DNA of 59,051 nt from Opitutia bacterium Tous-C4FEB. Its GTDB lineage: Bacteria; Verrucomicrobiota; Verrucomicrobiia; Opitutales; Opitutaceae. A program made the position numbers and the translations under genes. Of the stretch, positions 52,962 through 59,051 are shown piece after piece. How positions within the stretch are numbered: position 1 is the stretch's first letter; each line of letters opens with the position of its first letter. The notes beneath the pieces are model-generated. The model was not told the origin of the DNA. It searched no databases and saw only the letters and a program-made list of their open reading frames with translations. Location of the stretch: the NCBI GenBank assembly GCA_002304445.1, contig NEVA01000020.1:1-59051 (forward strand). Reading direction: 5' to 3'.

Positions 52962-54517
52962 GGGCTGAGATTCCATAACATCGGATATTGATTCTCTCCC
53001 GCGAGCTTGGCGCGGAAAAACTCTTCCGCGATCCGCTCCGCCGCCCCGTCCACCACGGTCCCCGGCGCGGTGGCCACGAGTTCCGCCCATCCGCGCCCAT
53101 AGGCCTCCGCTCCTAAGCGCCGCGCCGCGCCGCTCGGCCAGCGCGACACCGCCAGCGTCCCCGTCTCCGCTCGCCCCCGCCACCGGCGGAGCGCGGGATT
53201 CAGCGGCGCGCAACGCGCCCACGATGTCTCTGCCGGATGGGCGAGCACTTCGAGCTGGGCCGTGAGCGTCAGCCGACTGAACGGCATCGGGCCCTTCGCG
53301 TCCCACCACGGCGGTCGCGTCGCCCAGGCCCGACACGCCCGTGGTAGCCCCGCACGCCACGCCCGCCAGCGCGTTTCCTGCCGCTTCGTCTCCGCCCGCG
53401 CGTCGAGGAGCCCGCGCTCGATCCACACTTCGTCGTAAGCCTGCGGAAACCGGAAACCAAACTCCGCCAGGTCCGGCGCTATGTTCGGCAACGTCCGTAC
53501 GAGCAAGGGCCGCTCCGCCGCCGCCGCCTCGAGATTGGGCAGGCCGAACCCTTCCTGCAGCGATGTGAGCAACACCGCTTCACTCGCCGCCAGCAGCGCC
53601 GCCACCGTCGGCTTGGCGTCTTCCGCTCCCGCCAGCACACCGAATTTTACGCGCCACCCGTGGCGTGTCGCCGCCGCCCGCAACGCCGTCGCGTAGGGCT
53701 GTTCATCCGCCGAGCTCACTCCGCCGGTTGTCACCAGCCACGCCTCGGGCCGCAGCCAGCGCGCGACCAGCAGCGCCTCCGCGAAATTTTTCCGCCGCAG
53801 CATCCGGCACGGGACCAACCACACCGGTGCCCGCCCGCCCAGCAATCCGTCGAGCCATGCCCGCGCCGCGCCCACCACCGCCTTCGCCGGCGCCGCGCCT
53901 GCTACCGCCAAATTGGGCAACCAACCCGCCCGCCTTCCAAGTTCCCCGGCGAGCACGCGCTTATCCGCCCGGTTGATCGTCGCGTGCCGCACGTGGGTTG
54001 CGGTCGAAAAAATCGTCCGCGCCACCGCCGCCAACGAGCGCCCACCCGTCCGCCGCAGTTCCGGCCAGCGCTGCCAGCGATTGTCGAACCACCAATCATG
54101 ATGATGCGCCACCAGCCGCACCCCGCGCCGGCCACATGCGTCCACCCACGCCCGAGACGCCGTCAGATTTCTCCCGAGCCCGAGATTGTGCGCCCACACC
54201 ACCGTATCGGCTCCACTCGCCCCCTCCAAGACCGCTTCGACCCACGCCACCACCGCCGTTTTGAACTGCCCCGCCGTCCAATTTCCTCCGATTTCAGAGA
54301 CGTAGCCCACCGCCGCCTCCGTCGCGATCGTCAGATTCACCCCGGGCAGCCGCCGACGCAGCGCGGCGACCCACGCCGCCGGCGGTGCCTCACCGCCGGC
54401 GAGCACCACCGACGTCACGTCGGGCCGGCATTCACCCACCAACGCGGGCAACGCCAGTTCGATGATCCGACGCACTCCACCCGGACGATAGTGGCTGTGA
54501 AACACGATGAGCCGCAT
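52958..54517 (-). CDS. GT4-like glycosyltransferase
   Basis: Protein of 519 residues from the ATG at 54517. The start MRLIVFHSHYRPGGVRRIIE has the GGV glycine loop of GT-B enzymes; VAHHHDWWFDNRWQRWPEL resembles the HHHD segment of the neighbouring GT at 50911; and LTSLQEGFGLPNLEAAAAER carries EX7E. An unusually long C-terminal part of about 150 residues follows. First gene of the minus-strand unit of three. It probably transfers a sugar in the same solute pathway, but its step is not clear. The divergent gene at 54739 is the GT81-like synthase. Confidence 0.76.
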   Translation of the reverse strand: MRLIVFHSHYRPGGVRRIIELALPALVGECRPDVTSVVLAGGEAPPAAWVAALRRRLPGVNLTIATEAAVGYVSEIGGNWTAGQFKTAVVAWVEAVLEGASGADTVVWAHNLGLGRNLTASRAWVDACGRRGVRLVAHHHDWWFDNRWQRWPELRRTGGRSLAAVARTIFSTATHVRHATINRADKRVLAGELGRRAGWLPNLAVAGAAPAKAVVGAARAWLDGLLGGRAPVWLVPCRMLRRKNFAEALLVARWLRPEAWLVTTGGVSSADEQPYATALRAAATRHGWRVKFGVLAGAEDAKPTVAALLAASEAVLLTSLQEGFGLPNLEAAAAERPLLVRTLPNIAPDLAEFGFRFPQAYDEVWIERGLLDARAETKRQETRWRAWRAGLPRACRAWATRPPWWDAKGPMPFSRLTLTAQLEVLAHPAETSWARCAPLNPALRRWRGRAETGTLAVSRWPSGAARRLGAEAYGRGWAELVATAPGTVVDGAAERIAEEFFRAKLAGENQYPMLWNLSP

Positions 54518-54738
54518 CGTCGGAAGATTCCCCCGCGCACCACCGGGCGCACGAACTTTTTTCGACAAACTTCGGATGCGGCTTGTCTCGTTTCACGGAC
54601 CACTGCTCATTCGCTCCACGCATCGGGCAATTGTGCGCGGTGCCAAGGGTCCGGGACTGGAAAATCCCGGAGGTCACGCGACAGGTCGGGCCACCCGTCG
54701 CAGTAAACGACGACGCGCCCCGTGCGCACCTTTCGCTC

Positions 54739-55950
54739 ATGTCCGATTTCTACCAAACAGGTGCCGTTGCCACCCTCCACCGCCTCGGCACGCCCAATGT
54801 CGCCCGACTCGAACGTGAACTCGGGCTTTTTGCCGCGGAGACACCCATCGCGCTTGTTCTCCCCTGCCATATTCGCGAAGTCGGCACCAAGGCCCTCCGC
54901 GGCATCGCCCGCGAGTTGAAGCAAGTTTCCTACCTCAATGAAATCGTCGTCGGCATCGACGGGGCCAATCTCCGCAGCTGGAAAAAAGCCCGACGCTTCT
55001 TCGCCCAGCTCCCGCAGAAACCGATGCTGCTTTGGAACGACGGTCCGCGCATGCAGCAATTGTTCAAAAAACTCGAGCATGCCGAGCTCGGCGCCGGCCA
55101 AACGGGCAAGGGCCGCAACGTCTGGGCCTGCCTCGGCTACGTGCTCGCCAGCGAGAAGTCGCGTATGGTCGCCGTGCACGACTGCGACATTCTCACTTAC
55201 AATCGCGAACTGCTCGCCCGGCTCTGTTATCCCGTCGCCCACCCAAGTCTGGGCTTCGATTTTTGCAAAGGCTACTACGCGCGCGTCACCGACCGCCTCA
55301 ATGGCCGCGTGATGCGATTGCTCGTCACCCCGCTTCTCCGCGCCCTGAAGAGCATCATCGGCCAACACCCTTATCTGGTTTACATGGACACCTTCCGCTA
55401 CCTGCTCGCCGGCGAGTTTTCCATGGACCTCGATGTCGTCCGCCGAGTCCGGGTCCCGGCGGACTGGGCCCTCGAAGTCGGCATGCTTTCCGAGGTGATC
55501 CGCAATTGTGCGCCCCGCGCGATCTGCCAGTCGGAGCTCTGCGAGAACTACGATCACAAACACCAGGAACTCTCCGCCCGCGATGCCGAACGGGGCCTGA
55601 ACAAAATGGCCGCCGACATCGCCCGCGCCTTTTTCCAACGCATGGCCGCCGAGGGCATCAAACTCGACGCCGGCCTCTTCGATACGCTCATGAGCGCCTA
55701 CATGCGCCAAGCCGAGGACACCCTCCGCTTCTACGCCGCCGACTCCGCCCTCAACGGGCTCAAATATCCCCGCCACGAAGAGGAGACGGCGGTCGCCACG
55801 TTTGTCCGCAGCATCCGCTTGGCATCGAAGCAACTGCAGGATGACCCGCTCGGCGCCCCCCTGATCTCGAACTGGAACCGCGTCGAATCCGCCTTGCCGG
55901 ACTTTCTCGACGAACTCCGAGAAGCCGTTCGCCTCGACAACGAAGCGTAG
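54739..55950 (+). CDS. Glucosyl-3-phosphoglycerate synthase-like glycosyltransferase (GT81-like)
   Basis: Protein of 403 residues from the ATG at 54739. The start MSDFYQTGAVATLHRLG and the segments LKQVSYLNEIVVGIDGANLR, WNDGPRMQQL, GKGRNVWACLGYVLAS, AVHDCDILTY (the metal-binding DxD), FCKGYYARVTDRLNGRV, LAGEFSMDLDVVRR and CENYDHKHQELS match the bacterial glucosyl-3-phosphoglycerate synthase-like family along the whole length. Expected reaction: transfer of glucose from a nucleotide sugar to 3-phosphoglycerate, the entry to glucosylglycerate. The frame upstream to 54583 is not used. Divergent from the other three genes of the locus over 221 bases. Confidence 0.86.
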   Translation: MSDFYQTGAVATLHRLGTPNVARLERELGLFAAETPIALVLPCHIREVGTKALRGIARELKQVSYLNEIVVGIDGANLRSWKKARRFFAQLPQKPMLLWNDGPRMQQLFKKLEHAELGAGQTGKGRNVWACLGYVLASEKSRMVAVHDCDILTYNRELLARLCYPVAHPSLGFDFCKGYYARVTDRLNGRVMRLLVTPLLRALKSIIGQHPYLVYMDTFRYLLAGEFSMDLDVVRRVRVPADWALEVGMLSEVIRNCAPRAICQSELCENYDHKHQELSARDAERGLNKMAADIARAFFQRMAAEGIKLDAGLFDTLMSAYMRQAEDTLRFYAADSALNGLKYPRHEEETAVATFVRSIRLASKQLQDDPLGAPLISNWNRVESALPDFLDELREAVRLDNEA

Positions 55951-56449
55951 CCGTTCGCCGGCCACTATCCAACCCACCGTAGGCCGGTGAAGGCCGATGG
56001 TCGGTATAAAGCCGCTTCAACTCGGCATTCCCATGGCCGATATTCCGGCGGTAACTCCGGTCGGCCCGAACTCCGTCAAGGAATACCCCGGTCCGTCCGA
56101 CCTGCTCGCCTCGATTTTGCTCACCGTTGCCGCCGGGCGACCCAAAGGCGACGCCGTGAAGCTCAAGCACCCCCGCTCTCCTCTCATGCCGAGCGAGCAC
56201 GGGGACTAAGGCCGCTACCTCCACCTCACAAAAGCCCCGCCTGCGCACACGCTAACACCGTCCTCGCCGCCACACTGGTGCTCGGCGCCAATCTTGAGTT
56301 CGACCACGTCTCCGCCAACCTCTGCCCCAGGAAAGATTCCGGCGCCTCGTTTCTCTGACCTCGCTTCCGCGCCGGTACACCCGCCCTACTCCACTCACAG
56401 TCTCTGCTCTGCTCGCCTACTCCATCTGTCTACCCGTCGTTCCCTCACC
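55951..56449 (+). other. Gap with an unassigned 58-70 codon open frame
   Basis: An open frame 55997-56209 (ATG at 55997 or 56033) reads MADIPAVTPVGPNSVKEYPG and continues with SDLLASILLTVAAGRPKGD. It looks more protein-like than a random frame but I do not recognise a family. A second frame ends NTVLAATLVLGANLEFDHVS near 56358. Both may be fragments of one lost gene. No repeat or terminator is seen. Confidence 0.3.
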
Positions 56450-57202
56450 ATGCCCCTTCGCGTTTTCACCCCATTAGTCATCGCCGCTTTTTGCTCCGGC
56501 GGACCGCTCACTACGTTGGCCGCGGCCAACTCTCCCTTGGCTCCCGCCTCCACGGCCGCCGAGCTCACCGCCGAGGAAAAAGCCGCCGGCTGGCGTTCGC
56601 TCTTCGACGGTCAGTCGCTCGCCGGTTGGCGTCTCTACGGCAAACCCGCCGGCACCCCCATCGGTCCCGGTTGGCGCGTGGAAAACGGCATCCTCAAGAA
56701 AATCGCCGGCATCAAAACCGGCGACCTCATCACCGAGCAGACCTTCGACAATTTCGAACTGACCTGAGAATGGCGCATCGAAAAAGACGGCAACAACGGG
56801 ATAAAATACCTCGTCACCGAAAAACGCCCGGGCGCTCCCGGCCACGAATATCAGATGATCGACGACGACTCCCCGAAATGGGCCTCGCTCCACGCCGAGT
56901 CCAAGACCGCTTCCTTCTACGAGGTCCTCCCGCCCGCCGCCGATCGCCCGCTAAACCCAGCCGGCCAGTGGAACCGCTCGCGCGTCGTCGTCCGCGGCCA
57001 GCTCGTCGAGCACTGGCTCAACGAGCGTCTGGTCCTCGCCTACGAACTCGGCAGCCCCGCCGTCAAAGTCGGCATCGCCAAAAGCAAATTCGCGAAACAC
57101 CCCGACTTCGGCCAAAAACTCCGAGGGCACATCATGCTCACCGATCACGGCGACGCCGCCGAGTTCCGCGCCATCAAGCTCCGCGAACTGTCCACCCCTT
57201 AA
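56450..57202 (+). pseudogene. Secreted DUF1080 gene interrupted by an in-frame TGA
   Basis: The frame from the ATG at 56450 has a signal peptide (FTPLVIAAFCSGGPLTTLAA), then GWRSLFDGQSLAGWRLYGKP, GWRVENGILKK and FDNFELT, and meets a TGA at 56765-56767. The same frame continues without a shift: EWRIEKDGNNGIKYLV, GHEYQMIDDDSPKWASLHA, WNRSRVVVRGQLVEHWLNER and AIKLRELSTP to the TAA at 57200-57202. The family has FEL(x)(W/F)EWRL here, so TGG (Trp106) to TGA is the simplest cause. All else is intact, so the change is recent, read through, or a base error. The full-length protein would be 250 residues. Confidence 0.82.
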
Positions 57203-57225
57203 ACCGACAACACCCCTCTCCTTCG

Positions 57226-58257
57226 ATGTTCCTCCGCCCCCTCGCTCTCGCCTTCCTGCTCTCCGCCTCTCCGTCTCTCCTTCTCCCCCTCGCCGCCGCT
57301 CAAGCTCCCGCCCGCACTCCCGCCGACGGCCCGTTTCTGCCCGCCGCCGCGCTACCTGGCGGGATCGTCCTCGCCCTCTACCCACCCGATTCCCCGCTCC
57401 TGAAACGCGAACGGCTCCACGAGGCCGAAGCCTACAACAACACCTCTGGCGGTGTCGCTCCCGGCGGCAAAGTTCAAAGCACGCTCAACGTCCACAACCC
57501 CAGCATCGAGATTCACCTCGCCCCTGACCGCGCCAACAACGGCGCCGCCATCATCGTCATCGCCGGCGGCGGACACAAAATCCTGTGGATCGGCCCCGAG
57601 GGCCACGATTGCGTCCCTCTTTTCGCCCGCTACGGCATCTCCACCATCGTCCTCCGCCACCGCCTGCGCGTCGACGGATACGATGCCAAATTCGACGCCG
57701 TGAACGACGCCTTCCAGGCCGTCCGCCTAGTCCGCGCCAACGCCGCGAAATGGAAAATCGACCCCGCCAAGATCGGCCTGCTCGGCTTCTCCGCAGGTGC
57801 CGAACTCTCCGCGCCCGCCGCAATTTTCTTCGCCGACTTCGCCGCGAAAAACAACGCGCCCGCCGATCCCCTTGCCGCGATTTCCCCGCGCCCCGATTTC
57901 GTCGGCCTCATTTACCCCGGCCCCACGCCGTTCGCCAAGGGCGCGACGCCCGCGATCCCGGGTAACGTGCCGCCGAGCTTCATCGCCTCACCCGGTTCCG
58001 GCGACCGCGTCCATGCGCTGTGGGCCACCGAGTATTTCACCGCGATGCTTCAGCGCGGCGTGCCCAATCTTGAAATGCACATCTACGGCCGCGGCACCCA
58101 CGGCGGCGGTCTGAAAGCCCGCGGCGGCATCCCGCTCGGCACCTGGCCCGATCGCTTCATCGACTGGTTCCGCGACCTCGGCTTCCTCGAAAAACCCGGC
58201 GTCGAAACCAAAGCCGCCGCCGAGTCCGCCGCCTTCGCCGCCAAACCGGCGTCCTGA
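57226..58257 (+). CDS. Secreted alpha/beta hydrolase (carbohydrate esterase-like)
   Basis: Protein of 343 residues from the ATG at 57226 with a signal peptide (LALAFLLSASPSLLLPLAAA). The alpha/beta-hydrolase fold shows NNGAAIIVIAGGGHKIL (oxyanion loop), the nucleophile Ser in LLGFSAGAEL, the acid Asp probably in SPGSGDRVHA and the His in GRGTHGGGL. Related proteins in glycan loci act as acetyl or acyl esterases. It follows the broken DUF1080 gene after 23 bases, so they share a transcript. The open frame reaching back to 56491 is a shadow of DUF1080. Confidence 0.84.
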   Translation: MFLRPLALAFLLSASPSLLLPLAAAQAPARTPADGPFLPAAALPGGIVLALYPPDSPLLKRERLHEAEAYNNTSGGVAPGGKVQSTLNVHNPSIEIHLAPDRANNGAAIIVIAGGGHKILWIGPEGHDCVPLFARYGISTIVLRHRLRVDGYDAKFDAVNDAFQAVRLVRANAAKWKIDPAKIGLLGFSAGAELSAPAAIFFADFAAKNNAPADPLAAISPRPDFVGLIYPGPTPFAKGATPAIPGNVPPSFIASPGSGDRVHALWATEYFTAMLQRGVPNLEMHIYGRGTHGGGLKARGGIPLGTWPDRFIDWFRDLGFLEKPGVETKAAAESAAFAAKPAS

Positions 58258-58378
58258 TTTTTCAAGCCCCGGGACGAGGTTTTTTGGGTCCACACCCACT
58301 TCGCGTTTGCACCGGCGTCGGAGCCGCAAACTCTGGATTCGAGCGCGAGGTTTCCCCCTCCCGCGCCCTTCTTCTCCG

Positions 58379-59051
58379 ATGCCCTCCCTGACCGCTGCCT
58401 TCTGCCTGTCTGCCCTGTTCCTGATCACGTCCGTCCGCGCGGCGGACACGCCGGAGAAAATCCAGTTCAACCGCGACATCCGCCCCATCCTCTCGGAGAA
58501 CTGTTTCTACTGCCACGGTCAGGACGCGAGTCACCGCGAGGCCAAGCTCCGCCTCGACGAACGCGACGACGCCACCCGCGACCGCGACGGCTTTTTCGTC
58601 ATCGCCCCCGGTAAACCCGAGGAGAGCGAACTCATCGCGCGCCTGCTCTCTAAAGATCCCGAGGAGCAGATGCCCCCGCCCAACGCCAACAAACACGTCA
58701 CGCCCGAACAGACCGCGCTGCTCCGCCGCTGGATCGCCGAGGGCGCAACCTACGAAAAGCACTGGTCCTTCGTCGCACCCGTCCGCGCCCCGTTGCCCGG
58801 TCCGGTCGCTCAACCCTCAGCTCTCAACGCTCAACTCTCCCGCAACCCCATCGATGCCTTCGTCCTGGCCCGCCTCGCCCGCGAGAATCTTTCCCCGTCC
58901 CCTCCCGCCGCCCCCGAGACATGGCTGCGCCGCGCCAGCTTCGATCTCATCGGCCTGCCACCGACTCCCGCTGAACTCGACGCCTTTGCCCGCGCCGTAA
59001 TCGAAAATCCAAAATCCGCCTACGAAAACGCCGTCGACCGCCTGCTCGCCT
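58379..59051 (+). CDS. PSCyt1/DUF1549-domain cytochrome-like protein, 3' end outside the window
   Basis: Start of a large protein; 224 codons are visible. A signal peptide (TAAFCLSALFLITSVRAA) is followed by the PSCyt1 domain with NRDIRPILSENCFYCHG (CxxCH haem site), AKLRLDERDDA and DPEEQMPPPNANKHVTPEQT, then the linker and the start of DUF1549 (NPIDAFVLARL, WLRRASFDLIGLPPTPAEL). The normal family goes on with DUF1553. Such proteins are typical of Planctomycetes and Verrucomicrobia and are often paired with DUF1501 proteins; function unknown. The linker contains repeat-like DNA (58810-58840, CTCAAC units). Confidence 0.88.
   Translation, partial: MPSLTAAFCLSALFLITSVRAADTPEKIQFNRDIRPILSENCFYCHGQDASHREAKLRLDERDDATRDRDGFFVIAPGKPEESELIARLLSKDPEEQMPPPNANKHVTPEQTALLRRWIAEGATYEKHWSFVAPVRAPLPGPVAQPSALNAQLSRNPIDAFVLARLARENLSPSPPAAPETWLRRASFDLIGLPPTPAELDAFARAVIENPKSAYENAVDRLLA

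Noticed and set aside
54607-55977. 456-codon minus-strand frame opposite the GT81-like gene
   Set aside because: Shadow; the plus strand matches a known family along its whole length.
16903-57202. Recoding of TGA as Trp or selenocysteine
   Set aside because: Many intact genes here end in TGA at the family-normal place (for example 37348-37350 and 52958-52960), and no SECIS-like hairpin was seen after the internal TGA codons.

Overview
The window reads as a chromosomal segment of a Gram-negative, polysaccharide-degrading bacterium, most likely from the Verrucomicrobiota (Opitutaceae-like). Reasons: three large TonB-dependent receptors with the N-terminal SPF(E/T)V-type extension and terminal Phe, four secreted formylglycine-type sulfatases, two DUF1080 proteins, a PSCyt1/DUF1549 protein, Tat-type leaders on oxidoreductases, and C/T-rich leaders that mostly lack a Shine-Dalgarno motif. 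The taxon is inferred from gene content only; there is no rRNA or tRNA here.

Region 1 (1-8841) is housekeeping: fabG-acpP-fabF on the minus strand with a hairpin terminator before fabF, a CysJ-like reductase, a 23S/16S pseudouridine synthase, an SH3-like secreted protein, folD, a decayed response regulator, proC and hldD. Its base composition is near 45-50% GC in hand-counted lines, against about 65-68% to the right. The change falls at a frameshifted membrane-protein pseudogene (8842-9239).

Region 2 (9393-32722) carries a YegD-like Hsp70, a LacI regulator with a palindromic operator region facing a TonB receptor plus FAD oxidoreductase operon, a truncated acid phosphatase, four sulfatases, a second TonB receptor preceded by the tail of a lost one, a Tat-exported pyruvyl-transferase-like protein, a LamG-type protein and two small toxin-antitoxin pairs. 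This looks like a locus for uptake and desulfation of a sulfated glycan, although the only glycosidase seen is a broken GH29 fucosidase further right.

Region 3 (32910-45988) is the most interesting part. It holds a GntP permease, a YjhG-type D-xylonate dehydratase, an FAH-family 2-keto-3-deoxy-sugar-acid dehydratase, an alpha-ketoglutarate-semialdehyde-type dehydrogenase, and an 817-residue exported protein that fuses a cytochrome c domain, a PQQ aldose dehydrogenase and an aldose 1-epimerase. Together they spell a periplasmic-entry Weimberg pathway: mutarotate and oxidise the sugar outside, import the aldonate, convert it to 2-oxoglutarate inside. A carboxypeptidase-regulatory-like TonB receptor follows.

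Region 4 (46373-59051) has an exported NHL propeller, a Gfo/Idh/MocA oxidoreductase, an AAA/DUF4143 ATPase, a GH29 remnant, a four-gene locus that looks like glucosylglycerate / mannosylglucosylglycerate (compatible solute) synthesis, a DUF1080 gene broken by TGA, an alpha/beta hydrolase and the start of a PSCyt1-DUF1549 gene.

Pseudogenes and gene tails are dense (about nine). The in-frame stops that can be interpreted against family patterns all look like G:C to A:T transitions. Several intergenic repeat families are present; no transposase, CRISPR array or RNA gene was found.
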